Assembly (NCBI GenBank): GCA_027946365.1
Contig: JAPEUQ010000009.1
Location: 1,426,001-1,490,000, forward strand
DNA length: 64,000 nucleotides
Source: Kalmusia sp. IMI 367209
Lineage: Eukaryota > Ascomycota > Dothideomycetes > Pleosporales > Didymosphaeriaceae
Direction: 5' to 3'
Shown here: positions 35,899 through 47,189 of the stretch, in pieces
Layout of the letters: each line of letters opens with the position of its first letter
Position numbering within the stretch: position 1 is the stretch's first letter
Notes under the pieces: generated by a model
The model's input: only the letters and a program-made list of their open reading frames with translations
The model's database searches: none
What the model was told of the DNA's origin: nothing
Translations under genes and position numbers: made by a program

Positions 35899-38544
35899 AT
35901 GCGATTGGGATCCTGGAAGCGCACGACGGCGGTAGCTGCTGCGTGTGCCGTAGTGACTAATGGCCAAAGTCGTAAGTTTTCCCCACAAGAACACGAGCAG
36001 GATGGTTGCTTAAAATATTAGTCTCTGGTAGTGGATTTTTGAATACTACAGCCAGACCAGATTCAGCGTCCGCAGTAGCTTCGACGAGTCAACCGTTGCC
36101 GACCGCAAACAGCACGAGTGAGATACCTATCCGCAACTAGACCATTCGTTTCAAAAGACGGAACGATTTGGTTGACTGGCTCGTGTATTGACTTTGCTCA
36201 GGCCGCAATTCCGTGCAAGTCTGCGATGATTTACAGTCGTCCTACTGGAATGCTTCTTACTACTACAAGCCCACATCAGTAACGACAATAGTCGAGACGA
36301 GCTTTTACAACTATTCAGATGTCGGTACAACATCGACTTGGAGCTGCACTAGTACATGCGACCAAACGGTCCCGTTTGGCGGCAAGATTTGCTACGCTGA
36401 TTCTAAGACCATCCTTACCACAAGTCTAGAGATACACACTGGCTTCATCACGACGACTTATACACGAGGCGAAGAATATCCAGGCCCTTCACCCACTTGC
36501 AGCGTAGCGCTATCGGATTGCACGAGCCTGTGGAGCTCTTTCAATTCGGCGGATGACGCGTGGAGTAGTGCTCAATCTATAACTCCTCCGCCGCCAGGCG
36601 TCACCGCTTCGCCGACGGAGCCCTTTTGTAATACATGCAGAGCAAATGCGTGCACGATCGACCGTGCTCAGGCAGACTTCTACTTTTGGCCAGTTGCTCC
36701 AAATGCGACGACTCGCGACATGTGCGCCACCATGCCCACCGAGGGTAGGGCCTCGAGACCACCAGATTTTCCCAATGCGAGTAAGTCTCCAAAAATTTCT
36801 CGATACATGAATGAAACTGAAAAATGTAGCCTGGACGGAAGTCACCACTGGTCCGTACGCCGTAGTGGGCACTAACACCTTCTACTCGGGCAATGTGTAC
36901 CTTTCCATAGCCTCCATCGAGGCTCATTTCCCGTGTCGATCAACCCACACGCGTTACAACTCCATCCTCACACTCGCTTCCAGCGATGTTCAGACAATGC
37001 GAGGATATCCTATCAACAACATCCCCTGGTCTCTCAACTACGCCGACTTCAACGAACCGGTGCCCTACAGTGCCTGGTACGGTGAACCCGAATGTAACTT
37101 GCAGGTCGTTCCTTGCTCTGTCGTGTTTCCAGGTGAATACAGGCCTCAAATTGTCATGCCAGCCGCTATTCGCCAATTTGATCCGGCATGGTCTGATTGC
37201 TCTTTGGGGTTCTTCGGTCTCAATGATCCGCCTATTGCGCTGAAGAGTGCCGGCAATTTTCTATCATCGAGCAGCAGTGTACCTGCTGTCCCTGTCACAA
37301 CGCCAAATGATCCTTCGGACCCGTCATCAACACCAGCGACGCCTGCTGATCCGCCTACGCCCCCGACTCAGACACCAACTGTGCAACCTCCCACACCGAG
37401 TAACGACCCACCAAGTGATCCGAGTGACCCAGACGATCCAAGTGATCCGAATGATCCAGACGATCCACCAAATCCACCCAACAGCCCTCCAAACAATCCC
37501 CCAAGCAACCCTACAGGTCCAAACAGCCCTCCAAACAATCCAGGGAGCACGCCTAACAACGGCCAACCAGGAGCTACGAGCCGTCCAAACAATCCTCCTG
37601 GTAACACCAACCCAGGCCCAGGGCCCATAACCATCACAGACGCACCGGGTGGCCCTATCGTCGCAGATCCTACAGGCGGCGTCATCATCAACCCAGGCAC
37701 CACCCTCCAACCAGGCGACCCCCCAGTCACTATATCAGGCACGACCATCAGCGCAGCACCCACAGGCATCGTCATAATCGATCCTACCGGCACGCGTACG
37801 ATTCCCTTCCCAACCACACCCGGCGGTGTGACCATCACAGCAGGCAGCTCGACCCTAGTCGCAGACCCCTCAGGCATCGTCGTAGCACCTGGGACCACGC
37901 TCCGTCCGGGCGATCCCGCGGTCGTCATATCAGGCACCACGTTCAGCGCTGCGCCAACGGGCATCGTCATCATTGGTCCATCTGGCACGCAAACCATTCC
38001 CTTCCCGACCGGCAGCGGCGCAACGACTCTCACAATCGGTGGCTCAACGCTTGTTGCCGACCCTTCGGGCATCGTTATCGCGCCTGGAACTACGCTGCAT
38101 CCCGGCGACAGTCCCGTTACTATCGATGGCACGACGATCAGTTTTGGGCCGAGCGGCATTGTAGTCGTGGGTCCGGATGGTGTCACGAGCACGGTGGCGT
38201 TGCCGACGGGCTCGGGCGAGGGTAGCCAGCTGTTGACTATTACGCTGGGGAACGGGGATGTGGTTACGGCCACGAGTTCGAATGGTCAGGTCGTCATTGA
38301 CGGGGTTACGTTGAGTCCGGAGAACCCAGTCGCGACGCTGCCTAACGGCCAAATCGTCAGCCTGGGGCCTTCGGGTGTGGTGATTGGAACGGGGACGGGG
38401 GTGAGCACGGCTGTGTTTGCGGATCCAACGACCACTGGGACGGGGAGTCCGGGGGGTTTCCCTGGAGCTGCGAGTAGCGTGGGGTTGAGGTGGGAGAATT
38501 TTGCCGCTGGGGTAATGCTGGTAATTGTAATGTTGGTGATGTGA
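35899..38544 (+). CDS. GPI-anchored cell-wall protein with tandem repeats
   Basis: Surface protein of about 790 residues read in four exons. The first (ATG 35899) encodes a signal peptide (TTAVAAACAVVTNGQS). Small introns follow after NGQS, after PTANST and near 36780-36829. The N-terminal half is Ser/Thr/Cys-rich with repeated C-x-x-x-C. A Pro/Asp/Asn-rich linker of about 110 residues (PSDPSDPDDP-type units) comes next. Then there are about 3.5 repeats of about 65 residues with the consensus LVADPSGIV-APGTTL-PGD-V-ISGTT. The C-terminus has small residues followed by a hydrophobic tail (AAGVMLVIVMLVM), the GPI-attachment pattern. The repeats probably form a beta-rich stalk. Long antisense frames across the repeats are artefacts of GC-rich, biased sequence. 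Confidence 0.85.
37630..38380 (+). repeat. tandem coding repeats, about 195 bp unit
   Basis: Within the GPI protein, successive units of about 65 codons repeat the pattern ADPSG-IV-PGTTL-PGD-VTISGTT-S-PTGIVIIGP-GT-TIPFPT. Three full units and a divergent fourth are visible. The copies differ enough to be old, but repeats like this often vary in number between isolates. Confidence 0.75.
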
Positions 38545-38652
38545 TATGATATGATAGCATAGTTAATGTGTAGTCTATGATACCCTACGAATTTATGCAG
38601 CATGTTCCTGCTTCCAAAAGCTTTTATTTCCGTTTCACCCATTATCTCAACC

Positions 38653-39591
38653 CTACAAAGACCTTTCAATTTCCGCCAGCTCAGTCATAACCTTTTTGAT
38701 GTTCTCCTTCACCGCATCGCCAACAGGTAAGTACGGCCTCCTAGGCTTCAACTTCTCTTCTGCGCCGTCGATCCCTGCATCCACCGCACTGAACTGACTA
38801 ACAGCATATTTTGTACTCGCAATCCCGGCCTTCACCGGACTCTCTGCCAACGCCGCCTTCTTATGCAGCTTCAACGCCTCTTCTACCTTGCCCCCAACGT
38901 AAAGTTCGTAAATCCTCGATATCGTCTTAGGAAAGACATTCGAGAACGCCGCCACGCACCCCTGACTCCCAACCGCCAACCCGCCAATCAAGAAATCCGA
39001 CTGCCCCCCAAACGTCGTGAACTCATCCGGCGACAGCTCAGCCGTCAAGCGCGTAATCTTAGCCACACTCCCGCACGTCAACTTCACGCCCACGATCTTG
39101 CCCCTGTTCCTCTTCGCAATCCCCGCAATAGTAACGCTATCCAGATCCACCCCGTTGCACTGGCCTGGGAAATTGTAAATCACAATCGGCAGCTCCGTGC
39201 CCTGGGCGACCTCGTCAAAAAACGCATTCACCACCTCCTTGCTCGTCGCGCCGCCATAGTACGCGGCGGGCAGCAGGAGGCCGAAGTCTGCGCCGGCTGA
39301 GAGCGCGTCCTGCGCGTACTCTAGCGTCTGGATGACCGAGTAGCCGCTGATGCCGACGATGAGCGGGTACGAGGGCCCGACGGCTTCGCGCGCGGCGCGT
39401 ATCAGTGTGGTCCGCTCGTCGCGGGTGAGGAGGAAGGCTTCGGCATTGGAGCCGAGCACAACAAGCCCTGTTATCCCGGACGTGGAGAGGTATTTGAAGT
39501 ATTTCTTCTGTGCGTCGAGATCGATGGCGCCCGTGGAGGGGTCGAAGAAGGTCACGGCAGGGGTCCAGACGCCGGCTTTGGGGACTTTCAT
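38653..39591 (-). CDS. DHDPS/N-acetylneuraminate lyase family aldolase
   Basis: Class I (Schiff-base) aldolase of 312 residues, intronless, complete at both ends. Lys170 in KIVGVKLTCG is the Schiff-base lysine and Tyr139 in VIYNFPG is the partner tyrosine. The N-terminal GVWTPAVTFFDPSTGAIDL and VLGSNAEAFLLTRDER match the pyruvate-binding barrel start, with GSNAEA in place of bacterial GTTGE. Fungal members act as 2-keto-3-deoxy-sugar-acid or 4-hydroxy-2-oxoglutarate-type aldolases rather than in lysine synthesis, since fungi make lysine by the alpha-aminoadipate route. The exact substrate is open. It ends close to the convergent GPI gene (109 bp). Confidence 0.88.
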   Translation of the reverse strand: MKVPKAGVWTPAVTFFDPSTGAIDLDAQKKYFKYLSTSGITGLVVLGSNAEAFLLTRDERTTLIRAAREAVGPSYPLIVGISGYSVIQTLEYAQDALSAGADFGLLLPAAYYGGATSKEVVNAFFDEVAQGTELPIVIYNFPGQCNGVDLDSVTIAGIAKRNRGKIVGVKLTCGSVAKITRLTAELSPDEFTTFGGQSDFLIGGLAVGSQGCVAAFSNVFPKTISRIYELYVGGKVEEALKLHKKAALAESPVKAGIASTKYAVSQFSAVDAGIDGAEEKLKPRRPYLPVGDAVKENIKKVMTELAEIERSL

Positions 39592-41421
39592 GTTGTAGGC
39601 AGTTGGGTGGTGGTTTATACAAGGTCTAGGAGAAAAATTATATGGCGTTCAAGTCTTCAAGTTGGTGGTGTGAGTTGAACAGTTGAATTGGCTTCAAGTC
39701 ATGTTTTGTTGATGTTGGAGAAGAAGCTACCCCTCTGCCCCACCACCCCGCCAATCGCAAGAGCTTCAACGGCTATTGACGGGATGTAACCGTAGCGTGT
39801 TTAGTTGGCGGAAGATCTCCCGTAGTGGTTCTCGTATGACCTTCCTGGTTACGTCGAAGGTTGCCTAAGTGCAATGCAGTGTTATGACCAATTATTTCTT
39901 AATTCAAGAGTCTGCATGTACAGCCCCAACGAGCGATATATACAATGCCAGATCAGAGTTTTGAGGACTGTCCGTAGCTATAGCCCCTGCATTCTGTCTT
40001 GATTCGATTCAAGATATTTGTTCCAAGTTCTCGGAAACAGTAAAGAGCTGGGAAATGGTAACATGCAGGACCTTGAATGATACGCAATACTACCCAAAAC
40101 CTCAGAATAGTATTTTCAGCCGGCCTTGTGGCAATCAATCCCTTGTTACCACATAGGCACATAACTCTTCCCTCTCTTTGACCTCGCGTCCTCGATCTCT
40201 TTCAACACCGCCTCCCATTCTTCCCTCCACTCCCCTCCCATCTTCAATCTCTTCTCCCCAGCATCCATATGCATCCATCTGTACCCATCCTTGCCATATC
40301 AGGCACCCAAAGCAAATGCTGACACCTGTTCCACTTTTCCCGACGTTGCCTGTTTCCATTCGTTGCTTCATACTTGAGCATAGCCAATGCCCTGAAATGG
40401 TGAGATCCGAGCGCAAATCTGTATCGAAATTGGACTTTTCTTGTTGAATTTAGTATAGATTCCAAAGCACAAGTGGCGGATAAGCTTCACCTGCAAGAGG
40501 TAGGTGGAACATGTGAATGCTCACGGGGGCTCAGCACACCTCAAGGGTGGCTATGAAAAAAGACGGTGAACCCGTGGCGCGTACAAGTTATTGCAAAATA
40601 GTCGATCATCGCGCTAAGGAAGAAAGAATCGGTTTGAGTAGCTTTTACCATTACCTTCATTATCGTCCCTGCTTGCGGGTCGTAGGAAAAAGGTACATGT
40701 CCAATGATGGCGATGGTGGCCGTGGACTCCTCTACACGAAAGTTTGCAGCATTGGAAGATCGTGTAGTTTATCGGCCATGTGGACTCTCGATTGAAGTCC
40801 GCTACGGCTATGTGCGTTCTGGATACGTTGAGGTGGACAAGAAAGCATACAGCGGGCAAAGCATGCAACCAACGTGTTGGGAAAGTACGTGCCCATTGTG
40901 TTTGCGGCAAGCATAAACTACCACAAAACGGAACATTGGTCAAACATTCCATTACATATCGTACCGCAGAAGCTAATCTAGATACAGACCAGAAAAGTGC
41001 ACTACCCTAGAGGACCTATTTTTCCCGCGCACAGAACGTATAGAGCCCCAAGAAAAGTATCATGGAGTGGCGCATGCTGATCATCAGAATGATGACCCAG
41101 TCACAAATTATATTATGCTAAATGGTAGAAGAAATATGAGGCACGCTTCGTCCATTCGGGCCCGAAAAGCACAAGACATCTAAGTCCATAGGTGCGGGCG
41201 TTCCATAGAAAGAGCGGCACGCAGTCGTAGGTGCGCAGAAAACCCGACAGTGCGCATGTAGACTTTAGCCGTTTGAAAGCGTAGTGCAAGAATATGAACG
41301 CTCATGGAAATTTTGGAAGCTTGGGGTATTATGAATAATCAAAGTTTAGACACCTCGATGAGCGTGTCTCGGAATTGGGGCTACCCGCGGTGGCTCGGAT
41401 CGTGAGTATATCCTTCATCAT
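39592..41421. other. 1.8 kb region with one possible broken small gene
   Basis: Mostly non-coding. On the minus strand at 40465-40146 a coding-like run (FRYRFALGSHHFRALAMLKYE...WVPDMARMG) meets a stop, while an adjacent frame continues as KRLKMGGEWREEWEAVLKEIED to a stop at 40146. The tract is purine-rich, which by itself yields Glu/Lys/Arg-rich frames, so this is weak. Confidence 0.3.
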
Positions 41422-42706
41422 TCATCCGTACCGGTAGTGCGTACTGGTAAACATCTGTGCAAGAGGCGTCTCAATTGGTGCTAGTATAGGACCCCTTTGG
41501 TCCTCAATCTCGCTCTCCTCGGTCGGTTTTCCCTGGTCGGCCAAAAGTGAGCCTGGCACTGGTCTGTCCTGCCGGGTGGCCTCAGTAACCTCTATAATCT
41601 CTCGGTGGATGTCGAGCTCTCCAGCCCCGGCATTATCGACATCTTCCACCTCCTCAATCTCAATATCTTGGATGACCTCGGTGACGATAGCAGGTGTATC
41701 TTCGAGATCCTCAATCTTAGCGTTGATTTCTAGTTCATCCTCCTCTGGAGCCTCAATGAGCTCTCGATCCGCGTCCTCCATGGGCTCCTCGACGATAATT
41801 GGCTCCTCCGCGTCTTGAGACTCTGCTTCACTCACACCATCGTCCTCTTCGCTAGTGTTGCGTTCATCGGTAGGTTCGCCCTCTGAGCCTCCGATGGTAA
41901 CATCAACATCGACATCTGGGATAGCTTCCTCAGCGGGAATAACTCCGACAGCAGGCTCCAAAGCAGCGGCCTCATCAGATTCGATCAGCTCATGTAGGTA
42001 ATCCTGAATAGCCTTGGCGAATTTGTCTGGCACGTCAATCGTAGTGACACCTCTCTTCTTACGAGGTTTCGCGGCGGGTTTAGCGACACGCGCATCCTTC
42101 TTCTTGCGCTCAACTGTCTTTATGGGGGTTGGGGTGGCAACGTTCTTCGGTGGGCGTCCTACGGGCCTCTTCGACTCTGGCGTGGTACGGTTACGGAGTT
42201 TGGAGCGGACTTTGGGGTTGATGCGCGGAGCTGGAGCAGGAGCCACAGCTGTCTTGGTGGTGCGTTTGGCCTGTGGAGATGTGCGCTTGCTGACGCGTGA
42301 GGGGCCGACGACGCGACTGAGATCCACGGTAGTCTTCGATGGGCGGCCTCGACGCTTTGGAACTGCGGGGGGTCTCGTCACCGGGCTCCGACTTGCGCGG
42401 ACGACCGCCGCGTCTCTTGGGTGCAGGCGCAGCTTCGACAGGCTCGGCCTTGGGTCTACCTCTGCGCTTCTTAGGTTGCTCGACGGCAGGCTCAGGAATG
42501 GCTTCTTCATCGACCTTTGCCTTTGCAGGGCGACCGCGTCTCTTAGGCGTAGGCTCGAGCTCGACGAGGCCGGCGGCGGCTTTAGTTGCGCGGCCGCGTT
42601 TCTTCGAGGGGTCTTTTATGACAGATGCTGGTGCTGCGGCGCGCGCGCGACCAGAGCTGCGCTGAGGTGTGATGGGAGCAGCTTTGGCCGCCTTGCGAGG
42701 TACCAT
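41422..42706 (-). CDS. AT-hook nuclear protein (frame broken once)
   Basis: Chromatin-type protein. The ATG at 42706 is chosen; the upstream in-frame codon is TTG. The N-terminal half carries repeated AT-hooks, which bind the minor groove of AT-rich DNA: KRRGRPAK, KRRGRPKA, KRRGGRPRK, KRRGRPSK and KRPVGRPPK. A short globular stretch (TTIDVPDKFAKAIQDYLHELIES) follows, then a long acidic Glu/Asp-rich tail. The reading frame shifts by +1 at a run of six C (minus strand; 42367-42372). With five C the line would read ...DETPAVPKRRGRPSK, matching the spacing of the other hooks. The only GT...AG pair close by would be a 19 bp intron, which is too short. I read this as one gene with a base error or a recent indel. 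Confidence 0.75.
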
Positions 42707-43871
42707 TGCAGTCAAATTGGTGTGAGAAGATTGCTTTGAGTGGACAGAATGCGTAATAGCAACGAGTAAAGGTGCGCACGTGCGTTAAGATTTCAGAGTC
42801 GAAATCAAAGTGTTGGTTTGCGACTCGTAGTGTGAAGCTCGAGCTACGCGGTGCGCGATGGTCTGTGCTCACTTTCCAACCACCCCACCAACCTATTCTA
42901 ACCCGCGTCCACTCACCTTCAGGCTCTTTGACGCAATACTTCTTATAGAGGACTACATGAAAGCCGGACCTTGTCCAGTCGTAACCAGAGTACGCGCATG
43001 ACCTCTGGCGTCTGGCTTCAACACAATACCGCTGTACCAGGACGTCAGTGCTCTCTCTGCTCGTATCTAGTCATGTCTGTAAAATGATTTCGAGAGACTA
43101 TTCCCGTCTCGTACGAACATCTCGCATCTGCTATCGGAGAGTAAGCTCTACTAAATGCTCACTCTACACCCTTACTCAAGATCCCAGTCCTTAGTGGCCG
43201 CAGTAAGCTCACGGTGCCCATCACTTCTCCTTTCGCAATTTGTGTCACCTTCTCGCAAGAGCCACCAACCATCTGGACTCTATCGCTTGCAAACACGCCT
43301 GCCGCGCGTCTGGCGGTGTGATATGTCTACATATTCAGTCCAGGGGGGGGTGTTCCAGACATCCAATGGCAATATAGCCCGACACTCCATATTGCCGGAT
43401 CCTGCAGCCTCAGGTACCTATAGGAGCTATGGACATGGTGAGATCTTCGCTAGGACTTCTACAAAACTCCAAACATCTGCAGGTAAATGAAGTGGGGCCG
43501 CAGGTTCTTCCCGTCTGCCCCACCACATGTTCACTCTTGGTTCGGAGAGAATGGTGAAGACCAGTCGCGGGCGGTTTGGGGCCGATATCCGTTTCGACGT
43601 GGGATTTTCTGGACTGGAAGGATTGCGAACGTGCCGCCATGGAGAGCAAGGACCTCTCTCGCATGAACCGCCAGACCACGCGACGACCTTGTGGCATTCT
43701 GGACCGCTAACGAACGTGGTGGTCAAGTAATAGGGTAATCACTCGTGCATACACCCGCCCACCGGAACGGACCACAATCCTGGGATTGGCCCTGGGATGC
43801 TCACTCTATAAAGGGCTGCATCGTCCAATGTCTGCTACAGCAGCTTCAGCTTCAGCCGCCACAGCTCTATC
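42707..43871. promoter_or_regulatory. divergent intergenic region, AT-hook gene and DUF8021 gene
   Basis: 1.2 kb between divergent starts. A TATAAA box lies at 43807-43812, about 60 bp before the DUF8021 ATG. A run of eight G is at about 43345. No other coding structure was supported. Confidence 0.45.
43807..43812 (+). promoter_or_regulatory. TATA box of the DUF8021 gene
   Basis: TATAAA lies 60 bp upstream of the ATG at 43872, at a position usual for fungal genes with short 5' UTRs. Confidence 0.5.
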
Positions 43872-44720
43872 ATGCTCGTTCCCATCGCGCTCGCAGCTCT
43901 TGTCTCTACGGCGTCGGCCGATTGCACTCGCTCCTTTCTCAAAGCTGCAGCTGCAGACTACCTCGCGGCTCAGCTCTCTGGCAAGCCCTCAGGTGTACTC
44001 GGCTTCGCAGGTCCCAATTTCACCTACGTGGAGAACAATGTCCCCCTTACCATAACCAACAGCACGCTCACCTATTCCCTCAAGATCGACTACAACTACA
44101 GCATCTACGACACCGTCCAATGCGCAACGTTCACCGAGATTGTCGCCGCCACAGACCCACATCCCTACATCATTCACACCCGCATCGAGTTCGAACAAGA
44201 TGATGGGAAAGCTAGTCTACTCGAGAGCGTCGTCACGGATCGCGGAGACTGGCTGTTCAACGCGACTTCGGCGCTCGGATACATCACAGCCGAAGACTGG
44301 CCGCCGGTTCCAAAAGAGAAGCAGGAGACTCGTGATTATCTCAAGTATATCGGCGACGCCTACTTCGATCGCTTCGGCAACGCGTCTGTCGTCATTCCGT
44401 GGGGCCTGCCGTGCTACCGTGTGGAGGGCGGTCTCTACGCAAACGGAACCATGAACAACGCGACCGGTATCTGCGAGCAAGCCATGCCCAGTACTATCAT
44501 CGTGCCGTACCGCCGGTATGTTGTTGATGAGGAGGTGGGCGTTGTTGACGTTTTTGTCGGATTCCCGGGCTTGGATCGCACGCAAGGGAAGGACCCGATG
44601 CCTGATAGCCACATGTTCAGAGTGGAGGACCACAAGATCAAGTTCTTGCACACCGCCAGCTCGTGTGTTGTACCCGGGTGCGGCGAATTCGATCCGGATC
44701 ACCCATTTGAGGATGCATAG
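43872..44720 (+). CDS. secreted DUF8021-like protein
   Basis: Single-exon protein of 282 residues. Residues 1-16 (MLVPIALAALVSTASA) form a clear signal peptide with an AXA cleavage site, followed by DCTRSFLKAAAADYLAAQLSG, the usual start of the fungal DUF8021 family. Several N-glycosylation sites are present (NFT, NST, NAT, NAS). Cysteines include a late pair (SSCVVPGC). The fold is thought to be NTF2-like; the function is unknown. Family members are common in the secretomes of plant-associated Dothideomycetes. It has its own TATA box and no obvious cluster partner. Confidence 0.8.
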   Translation: MLVPIALAALVSTASADCTRSFLKAAAADYLAAQLSGKPSGVLGFAGPNFTYVENNVPLTITNSTLTYSLKIDYNYSIYDTVQCATFTEIVAATDPHPYIIHTRIEFEQDDGKASLLESVVTDRGDWLFNATSALGYITAEDWPPVPKEKQETRDYLKYIGDAYFDRFGNASVVIPWGLPCYRVEGGLYANGTMNNATGICEQAMPSTIIVPYRRYVVDEEVGVVDVFVGFPGLDRTQGKDPMPDSHMFRVEDHKIKFLHTASSCVVPGCGEFDPDHPFEDA

Positions 44721-45796
44721 GAACTTAACGACAATCAAGAGTAACGACAAACGTAGGAAACATCATGTATTGAACTCATGCTATCATGAATAGGTCATGG
44801 GCAGAAAATCTTATTTCATCATAGCATAAAACCCAGCACACTTCAGGTACTTATCAGAAACCAATCATCCATTTTGTGCATTGTGTTGCGGGAGAAGGCC
44901 TACCACCGGTGATGAGGACTACAGTCTTTGCTATGGACGCCATCACTGTGAGCTTCGATCGGAATAGTAAATTAGATTGCCAATGGTGGAAATCAGCACA
45001 CGTCTCTATTTATACAAATCCACTGAGGCACAAGTTTACGGTACGAGGCCTAAATCCGAATGTGGTAGTACTTTCGTTGTTGGAGATGCACCAGTAAAGT
45101 CCGAGATGGTGTGCAAAAGTGACGCTAGGCTAAAGTAGGACTTGTGCAATTCCTGACACCACTTCGCCCGGCTCATCTCCAGATAATCGCTCGAGACGCT
45201 CTATCAAGGTTATAAGTCTCTATTTATGATGAATCGTTTCTATGCAGCCTCTTCATGTGATGTCCAGCACCAGGTTGACAGTAGCGACTTGCTCCGCGTG
45301 ATAGCCTGCGCTGCTCCCTCCAGCGACACTCATCCTTGATTATTCTTATAACCATGTTTAATTTGCTGAGCTGCTACCTACTATTATAACGTATCACTGT
45401 TGCCACCGCCAAAAGCCAAGAGCTTGCGATTGCTAAGGTTTTAATATCATGCTCTTGCGGGATTGCGCAACCGTGCAAAGGTAACAACAATATGCCATCA
45501 ACTAAAATAGTATCGAGAAACAAACACGTCAGGCGCAGGATGTATACTAATTCTATCAAACGCACAAATGGCCAGTCTCGCCTTTTTACGTTTTCATTCA
45601 CTTTGACAGCAGGTTGAATTTTTCTGTCTGAAAGATAGCTCCGGTTGCCGGGTCAATTGATGTCATCACCTTCACTTTCACTTTTCGCACTGACAATGCT
45701 GACAGATATATAAGTAAACGCCCCCCGCCATTCTCCGTAAGTCGTCCAAACCGCAACTGCGCTCTTCCGAAAGCGCGCCCCGAATTGACCGACATC
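44721..45796. other. intergenic region with promoter of first paralogue
   Basis: About 1.1 kb without convincing frames. A TATATAA element lies at 45707-45713, 84 bp before the ATG of the first tandem paralogue. Confidence 0.45.
45707..45713 (+). promoter_or_regulatory. TATA box of first paralogue
   Basis: TATATAA lies 84 bp upstream of the ATG at 45797. Confidence 0.45.
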
Positions 45797-46702
45797 ATGG
45801 CACATTCGATATCAAAGACAGCTACCGCGACCACATTGAAGGCCTTCCAGATCTATCCGCAAGAGACCTTCGAAGCAGCTGTCTGGGTCTTTGAAACAAC
45901 AAGAGTTAATGACGATGACTATGTGAAAGAAGAAAAAGAAGCACAAGATATTATCAAGAGACACAAATGGCCTATCACACTGGCGTTCGGCTCTTCCTTG
46001 TGGTCAAAAGTTGAATCTATTCGCCAGTGTGCTAAGGTAATCCTCTTACACTTAGATTACTTCTCAGATGACAATGAAAGAAATGGTCTCTTTTCCTATC
46101 TCGGGTCTACCCCACTGTTCTATGATTCCGGACTTGCAGTCAAGGCAGATGGGTTGGTCCTAGGCTCGGAGGTGATGACCTTGCTTCCTTTAAGCTTGCG
46201 ACTGAATAAGGAGAGTTTAAGCCATAGGTTGCAACGGTCCGCATCAAAATTCAAGGGTTGGATGAATGCTGCTTACATAAAGAGTGAGCTCTACCCTCCG
46301 GCCTTCGTACGTGTCGGAAATTGGAAAGCGCATCAGAAAACTATTCTCTCGGTCATCCAAACATTTAGCTACGAGGACGATTACTTCAGCATCGACATGC
46401 GGTTCTTCCAAGATGATGATGCCGATCCGAACGACATGTCATCCAACGTCAACAACGACATCAGTCCAGGTGCCATCCAAGTCACCTATGCCCAAACTGC
46501 GACCCTCAGAACGCATAATCAGAGCTTGACCATCGACATCAACCCCAACGGCTCGAATGATAAGGTCGTGGAGGCTGCGCAGGACATGTGGATGTACATG
46601 GTGGACAAGGGATACGCGAAGAAGCTTCGTCTAGAGGACGTTGTACGCATGGCAGAGGAGATTGTCGCGAAGAGCGAGGATCGTGCCTCTGGCGCGGCTT
46701 GA
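45797..46702 (+). CDS. unknown-family protein, tandem copy 1
   Basis: 301-residue intronless protein of an unrecognised family. The ATG at 45797 (catcATGG) is used. It shares with the next two genes an N-terminal layout of ETFEAAVWVFE..., then WPITLAFGSSLWSKVESI, which lines up with WPLSVMISSVLWNCLDQL in copy 2 and WPISVQVGSQLWDNLSDL in copy 3. Its C-terminal module (LTIDINPNGSNDKVVEAAQDMWMYMVDKGYAKKLRLEDVV) matches that of copy 2. No signal peptide, membrane helix or catalytic motif is evident. Three tandem copies suggest local duplication, and sequence divergence is high, so the duplication is old or fast-evolving. Confidence 0.75.
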   Translation: MAHSISKTATATTLKAFQIYPQETFEAAVWVFETTRVNDDDYVKEEKEAQDIIKRHKWPITLAFGSSLWSKVESIRQCAKVILLHLDYFSDDNERNGLFSYLGSTPLFYDSGLAVKADGLVLGSEVMTLLPLSLRLNKESLSHRLQRSASKFKGWMNAAYIKSELYPPAFVRVGNWKAHQKTILSVIQTFSYEDDYFSIDMRFFQDDDADPNDMSSNVNNDISPGAIQVTYAQTATLRTHNQSLTIDINPNGSNDKVVEAAQDMWMYMVDKGYAKKLRLEDVVRMAEEIVAKSEDRASGAA

Positions 46703-47189
46703 TGCAGTGGAGTTCAAGGTGTCGATAATCTGGCATCGTGCCCTTGGGTAAATTCAGGATCATTGCAAGCATTGAGCAGTCTGCCAACACAGAAACATGT
46801 TTCATGGAGCTGCAGCAAGTTTGAGCTATGGATTCACGGTTTAATTCTCTCGGATATGATACTGCTTTCAAGGTGTTTTGGAGAATGTGCAAATTTGGAA
46901 TAGCATACCTATTCTTGACGGGTCAGTCTATGATGCTTGATTAGAAGTTGAACCTCGTGGAGATGATTGTCCGATTTGATGATTGACTTTGCTAGTTGAG
47001 GGGTAGTGAACACGGTGCATGTGACAAACACTGAAGCTAATGAGAGACCCTGGATTAGAATCGGCTCCGCTACCCGCGACCAAAGTAATTCAGCTGGTGA
47101 CGAAAGACAAAGAATACATATTTCAAGGTTCCGTCTTCTCTCTCCTCAATTATATTTTCCTATATTTCGTTCTCAACACTGGACTCAAT
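46703..47189. other. intergenic region between paralogues 1 and 2
   Basis: No separate gene seen. The open frame of copy 2 extends back to an ATG at 47040, but alignment with the sister genes favours the ATG at 47190. Confidence 0.45.

Noticed and set aside
37368..38273. 301-codon antisense frame under the GPI protein repeats
   Set aside because: Val/Pro/Gly-rich mirror of the tandem repeats; an artefact of periodic GC-rich sequence.
42375..42395. 19 bp GT...AG pair as an intron in the AT-hook gene
   Set aside because: Far below the minimum fungal intron length; a base error in the adjacent C6 run explains the frame change better.
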